Numbered from the stretch's first letter, positions 7,508 to 14,304 are shown. The stretch is 15,932 nucleotides of DNA from Acidimicrobiaceae bacterium (GCA_003170375.1 PMZN01000007.1:1-15932), one strand, 5' to 3'. Notes: a model not told the origin generated them from the sequence alone. Numbers and translations are program-made.

Positions 7508-7544
7508 ACTGCTCGTGCGGACCCTTGTTCTGCTCCGCACCAGT
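7508..7544. promoter_or_regulatory. Long intergenic hairpin / inverted repeat
   Basis: The arms are ACTG-(CTC bulge)-GTGCGGA and TCCGCAC-CAGT, giving 11 paired bases around a 12-base loop (7522-7533). The core GTGCGGA/TCCGCAC arms (7515-7521 and 7534-7540) are perfect. It lies between two divergent genes, closer to the DUF2254 start. It may be an operator or a structured leader of the DUF2254 message. It is not at the end of a gene, so a terminator role is unlikely. Confidence 0.4.
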
Positions 7545-7614
7545 GAGCCGCCGCTCTCGGTGGTCGGGTCGATGGAGAGGCTAAGCCGTCCGTGGCGATC
7601 GAGCCCGGGTCTTT

Positions 7615-7642
7615 TTGCGGAGGAGGCGTTGGTTGCTAGAGT
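7615..7642 (+). promoter_or_regulatory. Candidate promoter for the membrane-gene group
   Basis: TTGCGG (7615-7620) and TAGAGT (7637-7642) are separated by 16 bases. They resemble a housekeeping -35/-10 pair and would give a leader of about 50 bases before ATG 7702. The match is moderate and similar pairs occur by chance. Confidence 0.35.
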
Positions 7643-7701
7643 CACCTCTTCGACCACGATGTTCGCGGCGTGGCGAGGGGGTTCGGCACTGGGAGGGGAC
7701 T

Positions 7702-8331
7702 ATGACCGATACGAGGGTTGATTCTTTGTCGGCCGGATTCGAAGCGGGCGCCGGCCTTGGCACAGCCGGCCCGCCTCGGCCGGTCATCCAGATCGTGCCG
7801 CTCAAGGGCCTGCCGGTCGTCGCGGTCGTCATCGGCTTTCTGGTGGCGTCGATCGGCTTCAACTGGGAGTGGGGGCTCGACTTCAATCACGTTGCCGGCG
7901 GTGGCCTGTGGACGGGTATCGACCTCTTCGTCGGGCTCGTCGTCGGCCCGATCCTGGGACGGCTCTCGATTCCGGCCCGCGCCGAGTTCTCGGCGAAATT
8001 CATGCCGAAGATGGTGCTCGTCATGCCGACGCTCGTTGCCATGACGCTCGCCTCCGGATTCCAGTTGGCGCTCAACCTCGGCAACTTGAAGGCGTCGAAC
8101 CCGAACCATGCCTGGCTGATGGTGTCGTTCATCGTGGTGGGTGTCATGGCCGTCATCGCGCTCGGCATCCTCGAGCCGGCGAACATCGCGGTCCTGTTCG
8201 AGATGCGCAAGCCCAGGCCGGACGGCGAGGTGATCGGGAGGCTGATGAAGCGTTTCATCTACACCGCCGGCATCACCGGCCTGATGCAGATCGCAACGCT
8301 CGTCATCATGACCCGGGTGGCCTCCCGATGA
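7702..8331 (+). CDS. Uncharacterised multi-spanning membrane protein (CopD/DUF2269-like pattern)
   Basis: The protein has 209 residues and about five membrane segments (36-55, 66-85, 104-128, 138-160, 186-205) after a roughly 30-residue soluble start. NHVAGGGLWTGIDLFVGLVV (62-81) resembles the His-containing helix of CopD/DUF2269-type integral membrane proteins, where a histidine sits before a GG-LW-G pattern. His63 could therefore bind haem or metal; that is inference and I cannot confirm the family. A strong ribosome binding site, GGGAGGGG (7691-7698), precedes ATG 7702 and supports this start over the upstream in-frame extension to 7615. The stop overlaps the next ATG as ATGA, so the two proteins are probably made together. 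Confidence 0.75.
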   Translation: MTDTRVDSLSAGFEAGAGLGTAGPPRPVIQIVPLKGLPVVAVVIGFLVASIGFNWEWGLDFNHVAGGGLWTGIDLFVGLVVGPILGRLSIPARAEFSAKFMPKMVLVMPTLVAMTLASGFQLALNLGNLKASNPNHAWLMVSFIVVGVMAVIALGILEPANIAVLFEMRKPRPDGEVIGRLMKRFIYTAGITGLMQIATLVIMTRVASR

Positions 8332-8768
8332 GCGTCTCGAATCCCGAAGCGCCGGCCGGTGTCACCTCACAGCCGCGGTTCGCGCCCGTCGCAGAGCTCG
8401 GTGCCGCCGCCTTGGTGCTCGTCGTGGCAGGGGGCATATACATGGCGTCGTACGCGCCGCGGCGGCCTCCGCTCACCGTCCCGATCTGCCTTGCCGCTGC
8501 GAGCGGCGTACTGCTCGCCGTGAACGTCGTCATGCTCATGCGGACGAGAGAGCTCGCGTGGGACAAGTTCTTCCTCGTCGGCCGGTGGACGTTGCTCTCG
8601 TATGTGATCGCCGCAGGGCTGATCGAGTTCGCCTTCGTCCGGGACCACACCCGGGGAGGGCCCCTCGTGGTGCTGACGGCGATGCTGGTCCTCTTCGCCG
8701 TCAATGTTCCTCTGATAATCAGCTTCACGGTCGCACGCTTCCAGTCCGCCCGCAGCGACGCCACCTGA
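8328..8768 (+). CDS. Uncharacterised four-helix membrane protein
   Basis: The protein has 146 residues. A short soluble N-terminus is followed by four membrane segments (about 25-41, 50-71, 82-104, 111-136), with charged loops such as RTRELAWDKF between the second and third. I do not recognise the family. It is coupled to the preceding membrane gene by a 4-base ATGA overlap, which suggests a partner subunit. An 80-base gap separates it from the FUSC-like gene, and the same operon is likely but unproven. Confidence 0.75.
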   Translation: MSVSNPEAPAGVTSQPRFAPVAELGAAALVLVVAGGIYMASYAPRRPPLTVPICLAAASGVLLAVNVVMLMRTRELAWDKFFLVGRWTLLSYVIAAGLIEFAFVRDHTRGGPLVVLTAMLVLFAVNVPLIISFTVARFQSARSDAT

Positions 8769-8848
8769 TCCTGAGAGCCGTCCGGGAACGACGTCATCCG
8801 GCGCTGAGGTCCTCCGGCGCAACGATTCTGTTGGCAGACCCGCGGCCG

Positions 8849-10198
8849 ATGTTCCATGCTCGTGCGGTGGAGAGCTCTCCATTCGACGGACCTGAGCTGG
8901 GGGACCGAGACGAGGGCGGCGTCCCGGCGCGGGACCGGCCTGCACCCGATCTCGCGCCGGGCGGCGTCCCGGCTCCATCCTCGGTGGGCGAGCCACCCGT
9001 CTCGGTTGGTGCGCCCACGACCAGGAGGCGAAGTGAGACCTACGTCGCACGGCGGTCGTCGGCCGTTCTTGCCGTCGGACTGAAGACCCTCTTGTTGCGT
9101 GCCTACGAGGCACGCTGGACGCTTCGGGTCATCTCGGTCACTGCTGCTGCCGCGGGTGCGACGTGGGCCGTCTGCCTTCCGTTCGGGGGATTCGCTCCGG
9201 CCTTCGGTGCGGCGTCCGCTGTTTACGCCGTCCAGTTGACCGTGCGGACGTCGGTGCTCGACGGCGCCAAGCGGACCGTGCTCATGGGTCTCAGCGTGTT
9301 CCTCGCCGTGGTGATCCTGCGAACCGTCGGCCTGTCGGCAGTCGCGGTCATGGCGCTGGTCTTCGTGTCGCTCGCCGCCGGCCAGCTGCTGCGGCTCGGC
9401 GCGAGCGGATCGCTCCAGATCCCCGGAACGGCCATCTTCATCCTCGCTCTCGGGACATCGGTGAGCACCTCCGCACTCCTCGACAGAGTCTGGGCGACAC
9501 TGGTCGGCGCTGTCATCGGCGCAGCCGCCTCCTATGTGGCGTATCCAGGAGACCCTCGTTCCCGAGCGCGTCGTGCCCTTGCCCGCCTTGCCGGTGCGAT
9601 CGCGGACCTGCTCTCCGAAATGAGCGCCGGGGTGGCGAGGGCGCCGACAGCCACCGAGACCGATGTCTGGCTGGCCCGCTCGCGTGGGTTGGAGGAGGAG
9701 CTGGAGCACACGCGCCCCTTGGTCGACGAGGCGGTGGCGTTCCTTCGTGTGGACCCATTCGGTCGCAAGACGGCCTCCACCGAGCTGTCACGGGCGCTGG
9801 CTGCTCTGACGCACTCGGTGGCCCAGCTGCGTGCGATAGCGCGGACGTTGTTCGACCACCAGATCGACGGGGCGCCGCGGCTGCCCGCCAGTCTCGCCGA
9901 AGTGCTCTCCCGCACCGCTGTCGCCTACCGCGCGCAGGCCGAAGCTCTGCAGGGAGACGCCCCGAGCGTGGACGCCGCGCTGGACGCCGTCCGCCAGGCC
10001 CGCGGCGAATCGCTTCGCAGCCTTCGGCGGGTGGACGAGACCGGTGCATGGGTCGTCTCCGGTGCGATCCTCACCGAAGTCGACCGGATGGTCGCCCAGC
10101 TCGGAGGCGACGCTCCGGCACTGGCCGTCCCGAGCGAGGCCCCCCGCACCCCCCGTCGCCGTCGAGGACCGCGAGGTGGCCGCGCGGAGCCCGGCTGA
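8849..10198 (+). CDS. FUSC-type membrane protein (aromatic acid exporter-like)
   Basis: The protein has about 449 residues. A Pro/Gly-rich acidic N-terminus (1-70) is followed by a cluster of six hydrophobic segments (about 92-110, 117-132, 143-160, 163-180, 190-207, 213-232). A C-terminal cytoplasmic helical domain (about 240-420) follows, and the tail is Arg-rich. This half-size FUSC layout (FusC/YccS/ArAE superfamily) is usually linked to efflux of small organic acids; the substrate here is unknown. The start is uncertain. ATG 8849 is the first ATG downstream of the previous gene, without a clear ribosome binding site; GTG 8867 is an alternative. The frame is open back to 8558, but that part overlaps the preceding gene in another frame. 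AGGAGG at 9023-9028 lies inside the coding region. Confidence 0.8.
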   Translation: MFHARAVESSPFDGPELGDRDEGGVPARDRPAPDLAPGGVPAPSSVGEPPVSVGAPTTRRRSETYVARRSSAVLAVGLKTLLLRAYEARWTLRVISVTAAAAGATWAVCLPFGGFAPAFGAASAVYAVQLTVRTSVLDGAKRTVLMGLSVFLAVVILRTVGLSAVAVMALVFVSLAAGQLLRLGASGSLQIPGTAIFILALGTSVSTSALLDRVWATLVGAVIGAAASYVAYPGDPRSRARRALARLAGAIADLLSEMSAGVARAPTATETDVWLARSRGLEEELEHTRPLVDEAVAFLRVDPFGRKTASTELSRALAALTHSVAQLRAIARTLFDHQIDGAPRLPASLAEVLSRTAVAYRAQAEALQGDAPSVDAALDAVRQARGESLRSLRRVDETGAWVVSGAILTEVDRMVAQLGGDAPALAVPSEAPRTPRRRRGPRGGRAEPG

Positions 10199-10228
10199 CC
10201 GGCAGGACCACCAGGGAGAACCGGGAGT

Positions 10229-10250
10229 GTCTCAGGTATATCCTGCAGAC
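10229..10250. terminator. Hairpin after the FUSC-like gene
   Basis: GTCTCAGG and CCTG-C-AGAC pair over 8 bp with one bulged C around a TATAT loop, about 30 bases after the FUSC-like stop and 60 before the LapA-like start. No T-run follows. It could be a weak terminator or a processing site. Confidence 0.3.
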
Positions 10251-10310
10251 AGCTCATCTCGAGCGACGGCAGACCTGCCCTATAGGCACTAGATCGGTGG
10301 TTCTCTGAAC

Positions 10311-10676
10311 GTGGCTGCTGACGAGCCCGAAGAGCCCGGAGAGCGAGGCGAGCCGGGGCCCGCACCCGACGGCCACGGCGAGAACATCCCGGAATTGGCC
10401 GTCCCGAAAAGCCGTGCCGGGGGGGCCTGGAAGAGCCTCATCCCGGCGCTGGTCTTCGCAGCGGTGATGGTCGTCTTCGTCGTACAGAATCTTCAGAAGG
10501 CGAAGGTCAGTTTCCTGACGTTCTCGGGTAGGTTCCCGCTCGCGCTCGCGCTCCTGGTGGCTGCGGCGCTTGGCGCGCTGGTCGTCTTCTGCTTGGGGTC
10601 GGTGCGGATCGTCCAACTTCGCAAGGCTTTTCGACGTCATCAAGAACATCACGAAGCGACTCGAGGGAAGCGATGA
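10311..10676 (+). CDS. LapA/DUF1049 domain membrane protein
   Basis: The protein has 121 residues. An acidic, Pro/Gly-rich N-terminus (1-35) is followed by two membrane segments (about 43-59 and 76-98) with the family-typical motif VVQNLQKAKVSFLTF between them, where F-QN and V-F-F are characteristic. It ends with a basic cytoplasmic tail. In E. coli, LapA acts in lipopolysaccharide homeostasis, but actinobacteria also carry short DUF1049 proteins of unknown role, so only the domain can be named. The start is GTG at 10311, without a good ribosome binding site. TATAGG at 10281-10286 is a possible -10. The gene overlaps the next one by 4 bases (ATGA). Confidence 0.8.
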   Translation: MAADEPEEPGERGEPGPAPDGHGENIPELAVPKSRAGGAWKSLIPALVFAAVMVVFVVQNLQKAKVSFLTFSGRFPLALALLVAAALGALVVFCLGSVRIVQLRKAFRRHQEHHEATRGKR

Positions 10677-10906
10677 ACATCGAGTACAGGGTGAAGGAGT
10701 GGCACACGGGGGCGGTTCACTCCGGCGAAACCGGGGCGTCGGGTTTGCAAGCCATGCTCAACGAGCCTGAGCTCTTCGGCTACCGCCTTCACACGGTGCT
10801 GGGTGGTCTCGACCAGTCATTGCTGATCTTCGCCAAGGAGACTATGGATCCCGCCGACTCACCCCCTGATGCCGAGGTCGGGGGAGACCCCGCCGTGCCC
10901 GACTGA
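10673..10906 (+). CDS. Small DUF4177-like protein
   Basis: The protein has 77 residues. The first 55 or so look folded: strand MNIEYRVKEWHTG, helix with GLQAMLNEPELFGYRLHTVL, and strand SLLIFAKE. This order, with LNE...(G)(Y/W)-L--V and a final LIF(A/R)-K strand, resembles the DUF4177 domain of small bacterial proteins with unknown function. The remaining 20 residues are acidic, Pro-rich and probably disordered. ATG 10673 overlaps the LapA-like stop as ATGA, and GAGGGAAG upstream is a good ribosome binding site, so the gene is very likely real and translated together with its neighbour. The family call is by pattern only. Confidence 0.65.
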   Translation: MNIEYRVKEWHTGAVHSGETGASGLQAMLNEPELFGYRLHTVLGGLDQSLLIFAKETMDPADSPPDAEVGGDPAVPD

Positions 10907-10916
10907 CAGTTCGCGT

Positions 10917-10938
10917 CGGCCTGCGGCGCCGCCTGCCG
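10917..10938. terminator. Imperfect 22-base palindrome between convergent genes
   Basis: CGGC-CT-GCGGC and GCCGC-CT-GCCG form a near-palindrome with a 2-base internal mismatch on each side. It lies between the stop of the DUF4177-like gene (10906) and the stop of the DUF2510 gene (10944). Its position fits a bidirectional transcription end. There is no T-tract. Confidence 0.4.
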
Positions 10939-10943
10939 GCTCC

Positions 10944-11426
10944 TCAGGAGCGGTCGACCGAGATGACCCCGGCGTCCGCCACGTGCTCGGTCCATCCTGA
11001 CCCGTCGAAGTAGCGCAGCTCATGACGACCCGTCGGGTCGGCCAGCCAGGCCCTGAGCGCAGTCAACGGTGGCGCCGGCTGCGCGCCGGCCATTGGGCCG
11101 ATGCCTGAGACCAGTGAGGCAGTGGCGCCCGGTTCGCGGCTCGGCTGCGAGCGCGGCGCCCAGGCGAAGATCGACAGCACGGTGCCGAAGATCGCCACGA
11201 AGACGATGGACAGCAATGTGACGAGGAACGCCACGAAGACGCTGACGAGGCCCCAGACGAGAGGATGGATGTGCCACGGGCTGCTGCCCGTGCGGCGCCT
11301 GTACGCATTCGTGCGCATGAAGGCAAGCATCCCGAATACCAAGCCCAAGGTGAGGTACCAGCCTGTCCTGGGAATGATCAGGCCGGTCACGCGCACTCCG
11401 CGAGTGTACGTCGAGACCTCCCACAT
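10944..11426 (-). CDS. DUF2510 domain membrane protein
   Basis: The protein has up to 160 residues. Two membrane segments lie near the N-terminus (about 22-37 and 56-87, the latter long and strongly hydrophobic). A Pro/Ser-rich linker follows, then a C-terminal DUF2510 motif: WLADPTGRHELRYFDGSGWT, followed by EHVADAG. DUF2510 is a short actinobacterial domain with conserved DP-G--ELR--DG--WT-H and no known activity; it often sits on membrane proteins. ATG 11426 gives the longest frame but has no ribosome binding site. GTG 11390 has GGAG 5 bases upstream and would begin at MTGLIIPRTGW, so the true start may be there. It lies 55 bases downstream of apbE on the same strand and could belong to that operon. 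Confidence 0.8.
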   Translation of the reverse strand: MWEVSTYTRGVRVTGLIIPRTGWYLTLGLVFGMLAFMRTNAYRRRTGSSPWHIHPLVWGLVSVFVAFLVTLLSIVFVAIFGTVLSIFAWAPRSQPSREPGATASLVSGIGPMAGAQPAPPLTALRAWLADPTGRHELRYFDGSGWTEHVADAGVISVDRS

Positions 11427-11481
11427 AAGCGACGGTCACATTTGGCCTCGGGAGATCCTGCTGTTCGCGTGACCTCGCCGG

Positions 11482-12318
11482 CTACCGGGTGATCGGGAGA
11501 GAGCCGGTCATCGTGATCGAGCCGGTCTCCGAGATGACGCAGGCTTCGTAACCCTGGACGGCTTCGATCAGTGCCAAGCCCGCCTCACCGGCCACGAGAA
11601 GACCGGTCGCGAGCGCATCGGCCAGCCAGAGCTCGGGGCCGGTGACGGTCGCGGACTCGCAGCGGGTCTCCGTCCGCCCGGTCCGCGGGTCGATGACATG
11701 GCGGCCGCGCTCATAGCAGCCGGAGGTGGCGACCGCACCCGGCGATTCGAGAATGCAGGCGATCTTGTCGATCGCCCGCGGGTCGCGCACGCCGATCCGC
11801 CACGGCGATCCCGGCTCGGGGCCGCCGAAGGTGGCCAAGTCGCCTCCCGCGCTCACGATCGCGGCCCGGACACCTGACGCGCGCAACTCGTCGAGCGCCC
11901 GGTCGGCTGCCCAGCCCTTCACCAGGCCCGTAGGGTCGATCCCCCCGGGCATTCTCCACGGGTCGAACCAACCTCCCGAGAGCTCACGGGCAAGATCGCA
12001 CAGCTCCAGCACCTTGGCCACTTCGGCCGGGGCCTCGTCGGAAGCAATCGCGTTCCTGCGGAGAAGGCTCATCGGGCTGTTGGGCTTCCACGTGCTGAAG
12101 ACGGCGTCTGCGCGGTCGAGCCGAGCACACGCCCTGGCCAGAGCCAGGTGGGCCGCGGCCGGGTTGGCGTCGCCGAGACGCACGTCGAACGACACCATCG
12201 TCCCCATGACAGCGTGGACATGACGGAGAACAGGGCCCGTCACAGGATCGGCCTCGCTCGGGGTGGCCGCGTCTGCTGCCCAGGGCGAGTCCCGGGTGAG
12301 TGTTCCCATCTTGGCCAC
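11482..12318 (-). CDS. apbE: FAD:protein FMN transferase (ApbE)
   Basis: The protein has 278 residues. It would use FAD to attach FMN through a phosphoester bond to a Thr in a target FMN-binding domain. Family motifs in order are HAVMGTMVSFDV (35-46), VFSTWKPNSPMSLL (73-86), IDPTGLVKGWAADRAL (127-142), SAGGDLATFG (156-165), HVIDPRTGR (207-215) and the metal-site region ADALATGLLVAG (233-244). The 30 or so residues before the domain contain no signal peptide, lipobox Cys or twin-Arg motif. GTG 12318 overlaps the upstream TAG as TAGTG, which suggests coupling; ATG 12309, three codons on, is the alternative. The gene directly upstream encodes the likely substrate, an FMN-binding protein with an SGAT site. 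Confidence 0.93.
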   Translation of the reverse strand: MAKMGTLTRDSPWAADAATPSEADPVTGPVLRHVHAVMGTMVSFDVRLGDANPAAAHLALARACARLDRADAVFSTWKPNSPMSLLRRNAIASDEAPAEVAKVLELCDLARELSGGWFDPWRMPGGIDPTGLVKGWAADRALDELRASGVRAAIVSAGGDLATFGGPEPGSPWRIGVRDPRAIDKIACILESPGAVATSGCYERGRHVIDPRTGRTETRCESATVTGPELWLADALATGLLVAGEAGLALIEAVQGYEACVISETGSITMTGSLPITR

Positions 12319-12839
12319 TACTTGATCCCGAGCTTGTCCAGAGCGGCCTGTAGCGACTGGACATAGGCCTGGCTCGTGAAGGTAGCGCCCGAGACACCGT
12401 TGATGTTGGCGCTTTGGGCTTGGAGCGTCTGGCTCTGGAGCAGGGGCTCTGCATACGAGTTGACCTGGCTCGACCGCGGGTCGAATGCGGTGTCGATCGC
12501 AGGCTGGACATTGGTGATCCGGCCTCCGGTAGCGGTCACCTGGAGCTCCAGCTCCCCGTAGCGGTACTGCACATCGGCGCCGAGCGCGGTGCGGGTCCCG
12601 GCCGCGGTCGTCGTCGAGGTCGAGGTAGAGGTCGGGCCCGGCGTCGACGAAGACCCGGCCGCGGTCGTCGTCGAGGTCCCGCTGCCGGCACCTGATGGCG
12701 AGCTCGTCGGCGTCGTCCCGGCGCCGGACGCGCCCGACAGGCCGGAGAGGACGTTGCTGTTCATCTTCTGTGTGTGAAACCCGAGAACCGTGGCCAGTCC
12801 GGCGGCGGTCGCGGCCAGGACGATCGGCATGCGCTTCAT
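12318..12839 (-). CDS. Membrane-anchored FMN-binding domain protein
   Basis: The protein has 173 residues. It begins MKRMPIVLAATAAGLATVLG, a basic start and hydrophobic helix without lipobox Cys or clear AxA cleavage site, so probably a signal anchor. A Gly/Ser/Thr/Pro linker (about 36-81) holds two copies of STTTAAG. The FMN_bind domain (about 85-173) starts near ADVQYRYGELELQVT and ends NGVSGATFTSQAYVQSLQAA. Thr153 in SGAT is the expected site of covalent FMN attachment by ApbE. It should accept electrons outside the membrane from the flavohaem protein encoded upstream. The start is ATG 12839, with GGAG 8 bases upstream; an upstream in-frame extension to 12944 overlaps the previous gene and lacks support. 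The gene is 43 bases after the reductase and overlaps apbE by one base. Confidence 0.9.
   Translation of the reverse strand: MKRMPIVLAATAAGLATVLGFHTQKMNSNVLSGLSGASGAGTTPTSSPSGAGSGTSTTTAAGSSSTPGPTSTSTSTTTAAGTRTALGADVQYRYGELELQVTATGGRITNVQPAIDTAFDPRSSQVNSYAEPLLQSQTLQAQSANINGVSGATFTSQAYVQSLQAALDKLGIK
12597..12678. repeat. 25-base direct repeat in the linker of the FMN-binding protein
   Basis: Two identical 25-base copies occupy 12597-12621 and 12654-12678. Their starts are 57 bases apart, an exact multiple of three, so both encode the same Ser/Thr/Ala segment (STTTAAG) of the linker. The sequence between them is also GTC/GAG-repetitive. Recombination between copies would remove 19 codons without breaking the frame. 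Confidence 0.85.
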
Positions 12840-12882
12840 TGCATGATCTCCAAGTCGTTGAGGGGGCTGGTTGTGGTCACGG

Positions 12883-14304
12883 TCAGAACGCGAACGACTC
12901 ACTGTGGATACGGTCGGAGCTGACTCCGAGCCGCCGCGCAGCAACGACGATCCGGTTGGTGAAGCCGTCAGGCCCGCAGACGTAGACGTCGCGCGTGCCG
13001 ACGTCGGGGACCAGCTTGCCGAGCAGGCGGGAGTCGAGGCGCACCTGATGCCGGCTTCCTACCAAGACGTGCAGACGACCACCTCGTGCCTGCACGAGCG
13101 GGGCGATCTCATGGTGGAATATCACGTCCTCTCGTGTGGGCGCGCGCAGCATGACCACGACGTCGACCGCGGCGGGCAAGTCCTCGAGGATGGCGCGCAT
13201 CGGAGTGACCCCGACGCCGGCCGCGACGAGCAGGACCTTGTCGCCGCTGCGCGAATGTGCCGTGACCGCGCCGTAGGGACCTTCGATGGCCACCCGTGTG
13301 CCGACCGGGATGTTCGCCACGGACTTGGAGAAGTCGCCGAGCGCCTTGACAGTCACGCGGAGGAACGGAGGCCGCGGCAGTGCCGATATCGAGTAGGGAT
13401 GGGCCTGCCACCACAGGTCGCTGTGGAGAAAGCGCCACTGCAGGAACTGCCCGCCGACGATAGGCAGTCGTTCGAGGTGACGTCCCGCGCAGATCACTGA
13501 CACGACCCCCGGGCCTTCCTCGCGCACCTCGGCCACCCGGAGCCGATGGTAGACAGTGCGCCAAAGAGGAAGACCCAAGCGGTACACGAGCACGACGCCC
13601 GCGGTCGAAGCCCAGATCACGATCCAGAAAAGCCTGGCCAGCGGATGCCCGACGAACGAGACGCCGTCAGCCAGCTGGTGGGAGAAGGCGAGGGCGATCG
13701 CCAGGTAGGTGTAAAGGTGCACCGCCCACCAGGTCTCGTAGCGCAACCTCGAGCGGGCGGCCCGGAACGAGGCCACGCCGGCCATCACCAAAAGGCCGAA
13801 CGCCACGGTCGCCATGAGCACGTCCGGGTAGGAGGTGAGCAGGATGGCGAGCTCGTGCCAAGGGCCGATCGACGCCTGCTCGGCGTAGCCGATCGTGATG
13901 AGCACGGCGTGCGAGCCCAACAGGATGATGGGCCATGGGCCGAGACGGCGATGCCACCGCACGAGGCGGTCCTGGCCGAGAACACCTTCCAGCCAGGGAA
14001 GCCTCGATATCAGCAGGAGCATGACGAGAAGCAGGTAGCTGCCCGTCAGGCCGGCGATCTGGCCGGCCGCGGTCGCGAGCCCACCCGGCGCGGCGAGAGC
14101 CCCTCGTGTCACGGCGGTCAACCCGAGCCCGAGCGTTATGCCGAATCCGAGGGCGGCCACTGCCGTGATCACGTTGGCGGCCCAGGCATGCCGTCCGCGT
14201 CGTGAGCTCCTCGGTGGCGCGGTCAGTGCCGGGCCGGCTTCCGGTGAACGGGCATGCCCCACCTCAGGGACACGGGCGTCCGACGTGTTCGACATGACGA
14301 GCAT
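12883..14304 (-). CDS. Ferric-reductase-like transmembrane flavohaem oxidoreductase
   Basis: The protein has about 473 residues. A soluble N-terminus (1-38) leads into a membrane domain of six or seven helices (about 42-250). Two His pairs mark bis-His haem sites: RWHRRLG to GSHAVL (His118, His132) and WAVHLYTYL to FSHQL (His196, His209). The C-terminal half is an FNR-type module: FAD-binding HPYSIS (302-307), NAD(P)-binding AGVGVTPMRAIL (362-373), CGPDGF (443-448) and a terminal aromatic ESFAF. It would move electrons from NAD(P)H through FAD and two haems to the outside, most likely to the FMN-binding protein encoded next. ATG 14304 was chosen over the open frame to 14400, whose extra residues look nonconserved; Met4 (14295) is also possible. 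No clear ribosome binding site. Confidence 0.9.
   Translation of the reverse strand: MLVMSNTSDARVPEVGHARSPEAGPALTAPPRSSRRGRHAWAANVITAVAALGFGITLGLGLTAVTRGALAAPGGLATAAGQIAGLTGSYLLLVMLLLISRLPWLEGVLGQDRLVRWHRRLGPWPIILLGSHAVLITIGYAEQASIGPWHELAILLTSYPDVLMATVAFGLLVMAGVASFRAARSRLRYETWWAVHLYTYLAIALAFSHQLADGVSFVGHPLARLFWIVIWASTAGVVLVYRLGLPLWRTVYHRLRVAEVREEGPGVVSVICAGRHLERLPIVGGQFLQWRFLHSDLWWQAHPYSISALPRPPFLRVTVKALGDFSKSVANIPVGTRVAIEGPYGAVTAHSRSGDKVLLVAAGVGVTPMRAILEDLPAAVDVVVMLRAPTREDVIFHHEIAPLVQARGGRLHVLVGSRHQVRLDSRLLGKLVPDVGTRDVYVCGPDGFTNRIVVAARRLGVSSDRIHSESFAF

Larger units (their letters stand above)
7450..7701. other. Divergent intergenic region, 252 bases
   Basis: This is the largest gap in the window and should contain the promoters of both the DUF2254 gene and the membrane-gene group. 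It holds a long imperfect hairpin (7508-7544) and a candidate promoter (7615-7642). A perfect TTGACA at 7493-7498 has no -10 hexamer at the right distance. No convincing coding frame or tRNA-like structure is visible. Confidence 0.6.

Noticed and set aside
7515..7721. Possible 68-codon gene in the divergent intergenic region
   Set aside because: It has no ribosome binding site at its start, overlaps the hairpin and the next gene's start, and its translation looks random.
8306..9709. Minus-strand frame of 467 codons opposite the FUSC-like gene
   Set aside because: The opposite strand encodes clear membrane helices; this frame is Arg/Gly/Ser-rich without a domain or ribosome binding site.
9163..10308. 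Plus-strand 381-codon frame overlapping the FUSC-like and LapA-like genes
   Set aside because: It is a frame-shifted shadow, very Arg-rich, spanning two genes with recognised domains.
13546..14205. Plus-strand 219-codon frame opposite the reductase membrane domain
   Set aside because: It is a hydrophilic, His/Arg/Glu-rich shadow of the reductase gene, which has haem and flavin motifs.
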